Source: Nocardiopsis sp. ATB16-24 | Lineage (GTDB): Bacteria; Actinomycetota; Actinomycetes; Streptosporangiales; Streptosporangiaceae | Assembly: GCF_030271535.1 (NCBI RefSeq) | Contig: NZ_JASCXJ010000002.1 | Location: 248,001-312,000, forward strand | Reading direction: 5' to 3' | DNA length: 64,000 nt | Part shown: positions 16,207 through 24,459 of the stretch, piece after piece | How the letters are laid out: the number at the start of each line of letters is the position of its first letter | Position numbering within the stretch: position 1 is the first letter of the stretch | The notes under the pieces: model-generated | The model's database searches: none | Told to the model about the DNA's origin: nothing | Seen by the model: only the letters and a program-made list of their open reading frames with translations | Position numbers and translations under genes: made by a program

Positions 16207-18026
16207 GGCCTCTCTCCCACGGTGGCGGTGCGGTGGGTGTGAGGCCACCAGGTGGGTTCGTCTTTCAGGGAGCGCATCCACATTTCGGTGGTGATGATCT
16301 GGGCGAGGGCTCCCAGGGGTGCGGTGCGCCCGTCTACGGCCCGGTCCAACGCCGCCAGCACTGGTGCGGTCTCGATGACGCCGAGCTCACCCAAGTAGGC
16401 GGTGGTGAGCAGATCTCGAATGGCCGAGGCGTTGTGGCGCAGGCCTTGATAGGCGTGGGTGGTGAAGGCATCCTTCGACTCGCGCTCCCACACCCCTGAC
16501 GGCAGCACTCCGGTCATGGCCTGGCGCAGGGTGGGCTTGAACCGATGTGCATCGGCACGAGTCCAGGAGGGCGCGGCCAGGGTGGCGCGCACGAGGGTGT
16601 TGTCCAGGAACGGGGCGCTGATGTCCACACCGAGGTCTTGGTGGGCGAGGTCTCGGAAGGTGGTGTGGCCGGCGGCGTAGTAGCGCAGGCCCCGGTGGTC
16701 GGCCCACTGCCCGGGCAGAAGCCTTTGATGTGCGTCGTGGGTTTCGGCGATGTGGCGGGCCTGGTGCGCCAGGAGGTGGCCCATGGCCGGGACGAGCCAG
16801 GCCGCAGTGGCGGTCGGGGCCGTCCAGGTCAGGGTGCGTTCCAGACGTAGGGGTCGGGTGCGGTGCTCCAGGTTGTCGGCCAAAGCTCGTAGGGCATCGG
16901 GGTAGCGGGTGCAGGCCAGGCGATGAACGGCGCGGGCGAGGCGATGGACGGGTACGCGCCACAGGCGGGCGTGGGCGAGAGTCTGGGTCCAGGCACGGCG
17001 GTGGTGGCCGCTGATGAGGAGGTCGGCCAAGTGGGCGGGGCCGGTGGAAAGGACGTTGTCGCCGCCGTTGCCGGTCAGGTGCACGGTGCTGCCTGCTTCG
17101 GCTGCGGGGGTGAGGTAGGCGCGGTGGCGGCTCCAGGCACGTAGGTCCAGGGCAGGGGTGTCGGTCGCAGTGATCTGGCGCAGGTTGGTGTAGGGCAGGG
17201 TGTCGGTGCCGCCGTGGGCGAGGTGATGGGTGATGGCGGGGGTGATGGCCGCTGCGGTGCGGGCGTGGTGCAGGTCGGTGTGATTACCCAGGCCAGATGT
17301 GGTGTAGGTGACGGCGTACACCTCGGTGGTGCGGGCGGCGAGCAGGGCGATGGCGGTGGAGTCCATGCCACCGGACAGGTCTGCGCTCACCTGTTCGCTT
17401 TCTGGGGTGCGCAAGGCGACGGCTTCGGTCAGGGCGGTGCGCAACCGTTCCGGGACCTGGTCGGGGTCCAGACCAGACAGGGGTGCGGGAGCGATGATGG
17501 TGGCGCGATCGTGGGCCAGGTGCAGGGTGTGACCGGGTGGGACCTGGTGGATGCCGTGCCACAGGCTGCGGGTGGCGCGCAGCTCCTCGACCAAAGGGGC
17601 GGCCATGTGCGCGGCTAACACCTCTACATCCAGCGCGGCGCAGGTGGCTTGTGCCAGAGGGCGGGCACGGGTGGCCCAGAACCACCCGTGGTCGTGATGG
17701 GTGTAGTAGAGCGGCCAGATACCAGCCAGGTCAGGAACCACCACGCTTTCTTGCCTGGTGGTGAGGACGGTGAGGTAGGAACCTGCCCAGTGGGTGAATA
17801 CCGACCAGTCCCGAGTCCGCAGCGACTTCTCCGCTGCGGCGCGCAGTTCGGTGTCGTTGGCCGCGCAGCGGCCAACGACAGTGACAACGGCCTGGTCGGT
17901 GGTCACGCTGCGGTGCGGAGGCACGCCCATCATCCAGACCGGTATGTGGTGGTCGGTAAGGGTGACAGCCGTAGTGGGAATGGTGTGCGGAGGGTGGGTG
18001 TGGTGGTGTCCGGCGACCCAGCGCAT
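16203..18026 (-). CDS. lasso peptide cyclase (C protein, asparagine synthetase-like)
   Basis: 607 residues. The N-terminal part resembles the glutaminase-like domain of asparagine synthetase without a usable N-terminal Cys. The synthetase half has the ATP pyrophosphatase loop VSADLSGGMDSTAIALLA (SGGMDS at 218-223) and further family parts VHLTGNGGDNVLSTGPA and ISAPFLDNTLVRATLA. It adenylates the acceptor Asp/Glu side chain of the core and closes the macrolactam with the N-terminal amine. Start ATG at 18026 follows AAAGGA at a slightly long spacing. It lies 70 bases after the precursor gene, with a strong hairpin between them. Confidence 0.92.
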   Translation of the reverse strand: MRWVAGHHHTHPPHTIPTTAVTLTDHHIPVWMMGVPPHRSVTTDQAVVTVVGRCAANDTELRAAAEKSLRTRDWSVFTHWAGSYLTVLTTRQESVVVPDLAGIWPLYYTHHDHGWFWATRARPLAQATCAALDVEVLAAHMAAPLVEELRATRSLWHGIHQVPPGHTLHLAHDRATIIAPAPLSGLDPDQVPERLRTALTEAVALRTPESEQVSADLSGGMDSTAIALLAARTTEVYAVTYTTSGLGNHTDLHHARTAAAITPAITHHLAHGGTDTLPYTNLRQITATDTPALDLRAWSRHRAYLTPAAEAGSTVHLTGNGGDNVLSTGPAHLADLLISGHHRRAWTQTLAHARLWRVPVHRLARAVHRLACTRYPDALRALADNLEHRTRPLRLERTLTWTAPTATAAWLVPAMGHLLAHQARHIAETHDAHQRLLPGQWADHRGLRYYAAGHTTFRDLAHQDLGVDISAPFLDNTLVRATLAAPSWTRADAHRFKPTLRQAMTGVLPSGVWERESKDAFTTHAYQGLRHNASAIRDLLTTAYLGELGVIETAPVLAALDRAVDGRTAPLGALAQIITTEMWMRSLKDEPTWWPHTHRTATVGERP

Positions 18027-18054
18027 CGACAGGGGCGTCCTTTCGAGCAGGGGA

Positions 18055-18085
18055 GTCGCCGCCCACCGTGTCGGTGGGCGGCGAC
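18055..18085 (-). promoter_or_regulatory. hairpin between lasso precursor and cyclase genes
   Basis: Perfect 13-bp inverted repeat (GTCGCCGCCCACC, 18055-18067, with 18073-18085) around a five-base loop. No T-tract follows on the minus strand. It probably stabilises the 3' end of the precursor message or attenuates read-through, so that far more precursor than enzyme is made, as is common in RiPP operons. Confidence 0.7.
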
Positions 18086-18096
18086 AGGGCGAAGAG

Positions 18097-18243
18097 CTAC
18101 GCGTCGTCGTCAACGCCGACACCGACGTCGGTGAAGTAGCGGTCGTTGTCCTCGCTGTCCTCGGGAACGTTGCCGAGGGTGTGGGTGTGAACGCTGCCGA
18201 GCGTGGTGGCCTGGGGCGGCGTGTAGGCGAACACGGCGTCCAT
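18097..18243 (-). CDS. lasso peptide precursor (A)
   Basis: 48 codons. The leader MDAVFAYTPPQATTLGSVHT plus HTL fits the consensus YxxPxLxxxGxxxxxTxG: Tyr7, Pro10, Gly16, Thr22 (the -2 position) and core Gly1 at residue 24; the consensus Leu is Ala12. The predicted 25-residue core begins GNVPEDSED and ends GVGVDDDA, with NDRYFTDV between. Glu8 or Asp9 of the core can accept the macrolactam with Gly1. The core is extremely acidic, with nine Asp/Glu. Asp6-Ser7 inside the ring and Asp9-Asn10 are good aspartimide sites for the PIMT. GGAAGGTGACTCC precedes the ATG. Confidence 0.9.
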   Translation of the reverse strand: MDAVFAYTPPQATTLGSVHTHTLGNVPEDSEDNDRYFTDVGVGVDDDA

Positions 18244-18269
18244 GGAGTCACCTTCCCTTCGGATCTTCT

Positions 18270-18293
18270 GGGTTCGTCACGGCCAACGAACCC
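18270..18293. promoter_or_regulatory. inverted repeat upstream of the lasso precursor
   Basis: GGGTTCGT and ACGAACCC form perfect 8-bp arms with an 8-base centre, 26 bases upstream of the precursor ATG. The position suits an operator or a 5' leader hairpin of the lasso transcript. No matching regulator is identified. Confidence 0.45.
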
Positions 18294-18370
18294 CTGTAAT
18301 CACCGAAAGTAAGCGCGCTTCCCCACGAGAGTGAAGGGCCATGCTGTCCCCTTGGCCTGGCGGCGTCCGA

Positions 18371-18397
18371 GAGGGTAGGCCGTAATGGCCTACCCTC
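18371..18397. promoter_or_regulatory. 27-base palindrome in the lasso / AbiTii divergent region
   Basis: GAGGGTAGGCC, five bases, then GGCCTACCCTC: 11-bp perfect arms. It lies between the divergent lasso precursor and AbiTii-like genes. It could be an operator for a dimeric regulator or a bidirectional terminator-like hairpin; there is no T-tract to decide. Confidence 0.45.
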
Positions 18398-18494
18398 GCA
18401 GGTGAGGACCTTGGTCCAACTCTGCAAGCTTCACGTGTACGAGGCCTCCCCACCGTCGGCGAACCGTGTCGGTACCCGTCGCCATACTGACGAG

Positions 18495-19415
18495 ATGAAC
18501 ATGCTCGATCAGATCATCCAGGAGGCGAGCACAAGCTCGATCCCCGTCGCTGACGTGCTGCGCAAGATGCTTGTGATGAGCTACCGCATCAAGTCCCAGG
18601 AGACGGTTACTTGGGTCAAGCACGAGCTCGATGGCTACCCCCGGGACGAAAGCGTGCGGCTACCGACCTACCGTGGCCCGTTCACCCTTCCAGTCCATGG
18701 AACCTACAGCGGTTATTACGGGAACAGTAGAACTGGCCCACTGGGTAGGCATGGAGTCCCCGAGAAGTACATCTCCGCCATGTTCGAGGGTCCGCTCACC
18801 GAACCCATCATGGAACTGGAAGCCTTGGCTGCGGGAGAAAACGACCCAGGATTTCAATGGAGTCCCGTGCTGATTGGTCAGTGGAACGTGTGGGAGGACG
18901 AAGGACGAGTCCCTCGATTTGAGGGGATGAACCTCATCTCGGCGCACGCTACTCTGCCCCGCAGCAAGGTCAAGGGGGTCATCGACAGCATCCGGAACAA
19001 CGCGTTGACCTTCGCGCTGGAATTGCAGAGCTCCTACCCACAAGCTGGTGAGACCGATGGGCCGACCGTCCAGGACGCCGGGGTGCAACGCGTCGTCTCC
19101 GTCATGATCACCAACGTCTTCGGGACGGGCAACAACGTGGCCATCGGCGATGGCAACACCATGAACCTGACCGTGCAGCCGGGTGACCTGGAGGGCCTGC
19201 TCGACGCCGCAGCGAAACTGGGTCTGGACGAGAAGGCCCGCGACGAGCTGGTAGAGACCGTGACAGGGGATGCTGGACCGGAGGAGAAGAGATCCCGGTT
19301 GGCTGCGTTCGGAGAGCGAGTCAAACAGGGCGGTGTCTCATTGACCGGCAACATCACCGCCAACATCGCGGCAGCCAAGATCCTTGAGCTGGGAACGCAG
19401 TTCCTCGGCGGATGA
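18495..19415 (+). CDS. AbiTii-domain protein (possible abortive-infection factor)
   Basis: 306 residues. The first 60 match the AbiTii domain pattern: LDQIIQEASTSSIPVADVLR followed by KMLVMSYRIKS and WVKHELDGYP, found in phage-resistance and uncharacterised proteins. A middle region of unknown fold follows. The C-terminal third has NVFGTGNNVAIGDGNTMNLTVQPGDLEGLLDAA and a final Gly/Ala/Ile-rich stretch (VSLTGNITANIAAAKILEL) that may be amphipathic or membrane-active. Start taken at ATG 18495; the ribosome site is weak and the frame is open upstream. It stands alone between the lasso operon and a regulator block. A defence role is inferred from the domain name only. Confidence 0.65.
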   Translation: MNMLDQIIQEASTSSIPVADVLRKMLVMSYRIKSQETVTWVKHELDGYPRDESVRLPTYRGPFTLPVHGTYSGYYGNSRTGPLGRHGVPEKYISAMFEGPLTEPIMELEALAAGENDPGFQWSPVLIGQWNVWEDEGRVPRFEGMNLISAHATLPRSKVKGVIDSIRNNALTFALELQSSYPQAGETDGPTVQDAGVQRVVSVMITNVFGTGNNVAIGDGNTMNLTVQPGDLEGLLDAAAKLGLDEKARDELVETVTGDAGPEEKRSRLAAFGERVKQGGVSLTGNITANIAAAKILELGTQFLGG

Positions 19416-19456
19416 CCGGCTCCCTGAGCTCCTGACATAGCGATACCTGGGCCCCT

Positions 19457-20656
19457 TCACACCTCCAATCGGTGAGCGAGTCCGACGAGGTCTGGAGTTC
19501 GGCGTCCGTTACCGCGTTCCAACAGTGTCTGCATCGTGGTGTGGGTTTGAGGGTGGTAACGCACCCATTCGGGGGCGATACGGTGCGCCTCCAACAGTGC
19601 CGCTGTCGCCTGCTGGTCGTGTCGGAGTTCAACACGGGTGTGGGCACAGTTGAGTAGGTAGCGGGCTCGCCAGGACGCCGGCACTCCGCGGGTGGTGGGC
19701 CTCTGTCCGATGAGGTGGTGGGCCAGGTCCAGGTCGTCGAGTTCAACGGCGTCGTTGACGGCGGTCATCGCCACCACCCCGGGGCCGAACACCGCCCACT
19801 GGTCGATCTGATTGTGCCCGAGACGTTCTGCGGCCGATCGTGCCACAGCCGTCAGGTCCCGGCAGCGCCGTGCCCCTCCAGAACGGGCAGCCGCACCGGC
19901 GGTGTTGATGAGCAGAGCACCGAACACCGCCAGTTCCTCCTCGTTGGCGCCACTCCAGGGAGGCTCGACGGCCTCAGCGGCACGGGTAGCGATCTTTTCG
20001 GCATCATCCAGGCGGCCTTGGCGGCGGTAGACCCAAGACAGGAAGTTCGCGGCGGCCGCGTAGTGCAGGTGCGATCCGCTGGCGCGGGCGGCGGCCATGG
20101 CCCGTTCCACAGCCAAGAACGCCAGGTCCTTGTGGCCCAACGTGATCGTGATTCCGGCCGCTGCCTGGTAGGCGGTGGCCAAGACGCCCTCCGCTTGTAC
20201 CTGTGCCTCTGCGCCACCCTCGTGGGCGGTGGCGCGAGCTTGGCTGATGAGCTCGGGCAGGCGGACGGTGACCTGGGTGTAGGCGCCGTCCTGGTAGAGC
20301 GCCCACACTCGTCGCATCTGCTCACACAACTCCGCCGGATCCGCAGGCGTGGGCTCGACGGGATCGGTCAGACCGAGCGCCTCGGGGGCGGTGAGAGCAT
20401 GTCGGATGCCATCGACGGTCAGGAAGGGTTCGGCCGCGGCGCGCTGTTCGGGCGTGAACAGCGCGGCCGTAGAGCACTCCAAGGCGCTGGCGAGTGCGTC
20501 GAGGGTGGACAGGCGTGCGCTGGTACGTCTGCCCTGTTCCAGCCGGCGCACGACGTCCACGCTCACTCCAGCTGCGGCGGCCAGTTCTTCTTGAGTCAGA
20601 GCCCGCCTGCGTCGGTGTCGAACCAGTTGTGGACCGATGTGGGGGGAGGTCGGCAC
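19457..20656 (-). CDS. XRE-family regulator with TPR-like sensor region
   Basis: 399 residues. N-terminal helix-turn-helix: LVRHRRRRALTQEELAAAAG then VSVDVVRRLEQGRRTSARLSTLDALASAL. The remaining 300 residues are helical repeats of TPR type (ELCEQMRRVWALYQDGAYTQ, AAAANFLSWVYRRQGRLDDA and similar), as in actinobacterial XRE-TPR regulators that sense peptides or small ligands. The GTG start (VPTSPHIG) follows AAGG at eight bases. It is the last gene of a minus-strand block that begins at 25755. Confidence 0.8.
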   Translation of the reverse strand: MPTSPHIGPQLVRHRRRRALTQEELAAAAGVSVDVVRRLEQGRRTSARLSTLDALASALECSTAALFTPEQRAAAEPFLTVDGIRHALTAPEALGLTDPVEPTPADPAELCEQMRRVWALYQDGAYTQVTVRLPELISQARATAHEGGAEAQVQAEGVLATAYQAAAGITITLGHKDLAFLAVERAMAAARASGSHLHYAAAANFLSWVYRRQGRLDDAEKIATRAAEAVEPPWSGANEEELAVFGALLINTAGAAARSGGARRCRDLTAVARSAAERLGHNQIDQWAVFGPGVVAMTAVNDAVELDDLDLAHHLIGQRPTTRGVPASWRARYLLNCAHTRVELRHDQQATAALLEAHRIAPEWVRYHPQTHTTMQTLLERGNGRRTPDLVGLAHRLEV

Positions 20657-20708
20657 GGGCACCACCTTGTAGGTGACGGGGGCGACCACGGTTCTGGCCG
20701 CTTTGGGG

Positions 20709-21158
20709 TCAGTGTGCCCTGTCCCAGCCGTGGGTGGAGAAGGTTTCGCCTGACCGGATCCGGTCGATGATCGTGGCGATGTAGGGGATCGTGCTCTTGG
20801 GCAGGTCGCCGGGATCCTCCCAGGACAAGCCCGAGCACAGGTCGGGTTCCATGTTGGTCGGGGTTCCCTGCCAACGTGTGGTGGTGAAGAAGAACCCGAT
20901 GCGGGTCTTGCCCTTGCTGTTGCGGTGATGGGCCACGTGCGCGCACACCAGGTCGGCGGGGTCGATGACCACGCCGAGCTCTTCTTTGAGCTCACGGGCC
21001 GCTCCTTGGAGTGCGGACTCGTCGGCCTCCAGGTGTCCGCCGGGGATGCCGTACTGGCCGTCGGCGAACCCTGTGGCTTGGCGACGACCGAGCAGAACCC
21101 GGCCGTCCTGGCGGGTGAGCAGAACGCACACGTCTACGGTGGGCTCGGCCCTCGTCAT
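20709..21158 (-). CDS. Nudix hydrolase
   Basis: 149 residues. Complete Nudix box GGHLEADESALQGAARELKE followed by ELGVV (GX5EX7REUXEEXGU), preceded by VLLGRRQATGFADGQYGIP. It binds a divalent metal and cleaves a nucleoside-diphosphate-linked substrate. The C-terminal FSTHGWDRAH tail is not informative. ATG at 21158 has AAGGAG eight bases upstream. It lies 52 bases before the XRE-TPR gene. Confidence 0.87.
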   Translation of the reverse strand: MTRAEPTVDVCVLLTRQDGRVLLGRRQATGFADGQYGIPGGHLEADESALQGAARELKEELGVVIDPADLVCAHVAHHRNSKGKTRIGFFFTTTRWQGTPTNMEPDLCSGLSWEDPGDLPKSTIPYIATIIDRIRSGETFSTHGWDRAH

Positions 21159-21524
21159 CGCTGGCTCCTTCGGTGACGACCGACATGGACGAAAGACGTT
21201 CCCAGGATGCCGCACCAGTTCCTGCGGCGCCGGGTGAGGGGGCAGGCCTTGCTCAGGAGTCGGGGGAGACAGTGTGGTGTCCCGCTCTGGCGCCCACATC
21301 CAGGGTTCTGCCCTTTGCCAGCGCTACCGGACCCGGGTCCAGTGCGGCCACCTCTCTGGTCCGGTGAGCACCTCTGTACCGCGTTTCTAGCTGTTCGAAC
21401 CCTGTTCGGCTCCTGCCAGCGTCCTCAGTGCGCTCGGACAAGTGAGGCTTCGCTCCCTGGCGTCTTCACCACGTTGCCAAGAGTACGCGGGGGAGAGAAC
21501 ATCAGTGTGCACCTGCGCCGCGTC
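21159..21524. other. intergenic stretch between Nudix and 5-FCL genes
   Basis: 366 bases with no supported gene. It probably contains the Nudix promoter. No repeat or hairpin stands out. Confidence 0.4.
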
Positions 21525-22235
21525 TCACTGAGCTCGTAGGTAGGGATGCAGCGCCGGGATGGTCGTTTTCTGTTCGGTGCTCAATGCGTCAACAAAGACG
21601 CCCTGGGGGCGGTGACGGGGCGGGCAGGTGATAGTGCGTGTCGGTGTCACGATGAGGTCGACGCTCGCATCGTGGGGCCCTTCGGGCAGCTCCTCGTCGA
21701 GGACCTGAAGGTCGTGCACGGTGGTGACGATCAGGGTCTGAGGCCCCAGAAGCCCAGCGTCGGCGAGCAGCCCCATCTCGATGTCGCTGTAGCCGGCTCC
21801 CTTACCGAGGCGGACTCCGGCGGTGTTGACGGCAACACTTCCGCACACGACCACGTCGACAGGGCGCATCTGGGATACCGACACCCGCGGAGCGTACTTG
21901 GCCGCCCACGCCTTGGTTGCTGAGACTCGCCCTGGTACGCCTAGAGCAAGGTCCAAGAAGTAGAAGGGCTGGAGGCCAGCCAGGCGGGGCACGGCCATGT
22001 ACACCTGCTTGCCCGCATCGATGGCTACCGCTCGCACTTCGGTCTGGGCTTTGTCGGGGTTGGACTTGACCACGTGCGCGGCACGCCACCGCTCATGTTC
22101 GGTCAGGCGTTGAGCAGCCTCTGGTGCGCCGCGAAAGTCGGGGATCTTGCCTTGGACGCTGCCGGTCCGTCCTGCGCCTGCGGCGTCCATGCGTTCCCAA
22201 ACGCGCTGGCGCACCTGGTCCTTGCTGGTGTTCAT
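21525..22235 (-). CDS. 5-formyltetrahydrofolate cyclo-ligase family protein
   Basis: 236 residues. Family motifs VAVNTAGVRLGKGAGYSDIEMGLL and a C-terminal VDLIVTPTRTITCPPRHRPQGV are present; the catalytic family pattern is GxGxGYYD-like, here KGAGYSDIE. Known members convert 5-formyl-THF to methenyl-THF with ATP. The central replacement and the regulatory neighbourhood leave room for a specialised substrate. It starts 15 bases after the second Zn-ribbon XRE gene, so the two are probably co-transcribed, though its own ribosome site is weak. Confidence 0.75.
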   Translation of the reverse strand: MNTSKDQVRQRVWERMDAAGAGRTGSVQGKIPDFRGAPEAAQRLTEHERWRAAHVVKSNPDKAQTEVRAVAIDAGKQVYMAVPRLAGLQPFYFLDLALGVPGRVSATKAWAAKYAPRVSVSQMRPVDVVVCGSVAVNTAGVRLGKGAGYSDIEMGLLADAGLLGPQTLIVTTVHDLQVLDEELPEGPHDASVDLIVTPTRTITCPPRHRPQGVFVDALSTEQKTTIPALHPYLRAQ

Positions 22236-22250
22236 GTGCTGCTTTCGGTG

Positions 22251-23567
22251 TCAGGAAGCGAGGAAGGTGAACAGCCGATCGTGGACGTCGGCAACCCAGG
22301 GTTCCTGGCGCCACGGCCGTAGTTCGCGTGAGGCTGTGGCGACGAGCGGTAGGGCGCCGCCGGCCCGGGTGCTTTCGACCGTGTCCAACGCTTGCTGGAG
22401 GGACTGTACTGCTTGTTCGGGACGTCGTTGGCGTATGTGGGCCAAGGCGAGGTTGGCGACCACGATGGCTTGGGACTTGGCCCGCCCATCCAGCAGAGGA
22501 ACAGCCTGTTCCAGAAGGGCTTGAGCGTGGCTAGGACGGCCTAGGGAGAGGTAGATGGAGCCGGCCATGCGCAAACGTCGCCCCGACCATTCGTCAGCGT
22601 CAAGGTCGGCTTGTTGCGCATAGGCGTCGGCGTCATCCAGATGGTGTTCGGCCTCGATACGGTTGCCCATGCGGGCGTGGACTTCGCTGATGTGCAGTGC
22701 CACCGAGGCTTGGGTCGCGGGGTGACCCTTAGCGGCGTGGGAGGCGCGTTGCGCGCTGGCCAGAGCTTCGTGAAGGTTTCCGCCGCTGCTGTAGAGAGGG
22801 ATGAACGCACGGCGCAGAAGCGCTTTCGCGGCGATAGCGCGGTCCTTGCTCTCTTGGGCGGCCAGAATCGCTTCGTTCAAGTACATGGCTGCGGTGGAGC
22901 CATCCTTGCGATGGGAAGCGTCCCAGACGAGTTGTCCCATGAGCAGGGCTGATCTGCTTCTCAGACTCAGCAGCGTATGGAGTTGGGACGCAGAGTTGGT
23001 GCCGGCCCTGATGAGCGTGCTGTGGAGTTGTCCGGCTTCGGCGAGCACAGACGCTGAAGGCAGCACGTCGTAGTCGAGTTCCAGGCGTTGAAGTTCACTA
23101 CTCAGCCAGTCAACGATGCCAGTATCCGCAGAGAGCAGAGGCTTCCACACAGGGTCGGGCTGCTGGGATGGGGGCGGCTGTGGGGAAAGCGGAATGTGGT
23201 CCCAGTCACCGCGGCCTTCGGGAGCTGCTTGGGCGAGGTTACGGTCGCGCTTTACGCGACTTCTCGTGTCCGTGTGGGTTGCGCCGAGTCCTTCCAGAGC
23301 CTGATCGATACGGCCGATGTTCTTCAGGCCCCGCTTGTGGCTGACGATGTTGGAAATCAGCGGCTGTGACACCCCGGCCATCCGCGCCAGAGCGTGCTGG
23401 GACAGGTTCGTGTGGCGCCGGATCAACCGGATCAAGGAGTCGACGTCCTTGTCCTGCACTGCCTGCCGTGCCTCGGGCAGCTCCCACAGCCACGCCGGGA
23501 TGCACCTGCACCCGGCGTCGGTTCGGTTTCCTCGGGGTCGTCCGCAGTTGCGACACAACGGGCTCAT
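22251..23567 (-). CDS. zinc-ribbon plus XRE regulator with TPR-like region (second copy)
   Basis: 438 residues. It begins with a four-cysteine knuckle (CRNCGRPRGNRTDAGCRC), then IPAWLWELPEARQAV and a helix-turn-helix (TNLSQHALARMAGVSQPLIS). A long helical-repeat domain follows, containing LHEALASAQRASHAAKGHPA and SIYLSLGRPSHAQALLEQ. The architecture equals the gene at 24460-25755, so they are paralogues flanking a small kinase. ATG at 23567 overlaps the vicinity of the kinase stop at 23573. Probably a ligand- or peptide-sensing transcription factor. Confidence 0.8.
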   Translation of the reverse strand: MSPLCRNCGRPRGNRTDAGCRCIPAWLWELPEARQAVQDKDVDSLIRLIRRHTNLSQHALARMAGVSQPLISNIVSHKRGLKNIGRIDQALEGLGATHTDTRSRVKRDRNLAQAAPEGRGDWDHIPLSPQPPPSQQPDPVWKPLLSADTGIVDWLSSELQRLELDYDVLPSASVLAEAGQLHSTLIRAGTNSASQLHTLLSLRSRSALLMGQLVWDASHRKDGSTAAMYLNEAILAAQESKDRAIAAKALLRRAFIPLYSSGGNLHEALASAQRASHAAKGHPATQASVALHISEVHARMGNRIEAEHHLDDADAYAQQADLDADEWSGRRLRMAGSIYLSLGRPSHAQALLEQAVPLLDGRAKSQAIVVANLALAHIRQRRPEQAVQSLQQALDTVESTRAGGALPLVATASRELRPWRQEPWVADVHDRLFTFLAS

Positions 23568-23572
23568 CAGGG

Positions 23573-24454
23573 TTACCGGGTGATCCAACTGGTGGTGGTC
23601 TCGTCCAACGTGGAGATACGGTGCAGCAGCTGGTCGCGGGCGGCAGCGTCCCCACGGTCGGCGGCGCGCACGTAGGAGCCCAGGGTGTGCAGGTCGCGGA
23701 TCCGGGTCAGGACGTCCATGCCCTCCCAGGTCGACAGGTCGTAGCCGTAGGCCTGGGAGAAGTCGTCCAGTTCGGCTGGGGTACGGCCGAAGCGTCTCCC
23801 CTGCCAGAGGTTGGCCAAGTCGAGTTCGCGGGGACCGTGGGCGCATTCGTCCCAGTCGCCCAGGGTGGGAATTCCCTGTTCGTTGTAAAGCACGTTGCCC
23901 AGCCAGGCGTCGCCGTGGACGAGTCCGGCGCCCAAGGGGAAGGTGAGTTCGTCGTAGGCCGCCAGCAGGTCCTTGATGCGCGCCTTGAGGCCGGCGATCA
24001 TCTCCGGCGGCAGCGTCCTGGTGTGGTCCAAGGTGGCGTTCAGAGACGTCAGCGGAGCGAACTCCGGCAGCCCTGCACCCAGGGAGGGCGGTGGGGCGCC
24101 GAGCCGGTGTAGGTGGCCCAGCAGGTGGCCCAGGTCGGCCGAGGTAGGGGCGGCCCCCTCGGGTTGAGGGTAGTAGTGCCAGACGGTGGCGACCTGGCCC
24201 TCCTGAGCGAAGAGGGTGTCGACCAAAGGCTCGGTGACAGGCAGGCCTTGCTCGTGGAGCCAACGCGTGATGGTCAGCGCCCGCTGGGCGGCGACGGCGT
24301 GAGCGGCTGGCATGATGCGGACGATGGCGCGGGCGCGGGGCAGGAGCCAGACCTGGGTGCCATGGTGGCGCACGAGCGTGCTGGGCTGGGCGGGGGTGCC
24401 CAGATGTGAGGCGACCGCGGTCAGGAGGGCCGGTGGGGTGCTGGAGGCGCTCAT
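23573..24454 (-). CDS. aminoglycoside phosphotransferase (APH)-family kinase
   Basis: 293 residues. Catalytic loop GAGLVHGDAWLGNVLYNEQ (His180, Asp182) and metal-binding GDWDECAHGPRELDLANLW (Asp200), as in APH/ChoK-like kinases. It would phosphorylate a small molecule with ATP; the substrate is unknown and need not be an antibiotic. It lies five bases after one Zn-ribbon XRE gene and just before the other, so the three form a tight operon. Confidence 0.82.
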   Translation of the reverse strand: MSASSTPPALLTAVASHLGTPAQPSTLVRHHGTQVWLLPRARAIVRIMPAAHAVAAQRALTITRWLHEQGLPVTEPLVDTLFAQEGQVATVWHYYPQPEGAAPTSADLGHLLGHLHRLGAPPPSLGAGLPEFAPLTSLNATLDHTRTLPPEMIAGLKARIKDLLAAYDELTFPLGAGLVHGDAWLGNVLYNEQGIPTLGDWDECAHGPRELDLANLWQGRRFGRTPAELDDFSQAYGYDLSTWEGMDVLTRIRDLHTLGSYVRAADRGDAAARDQLLHRISTLDETTTSWITR

Positions 24455-24459
24455 GGTCT

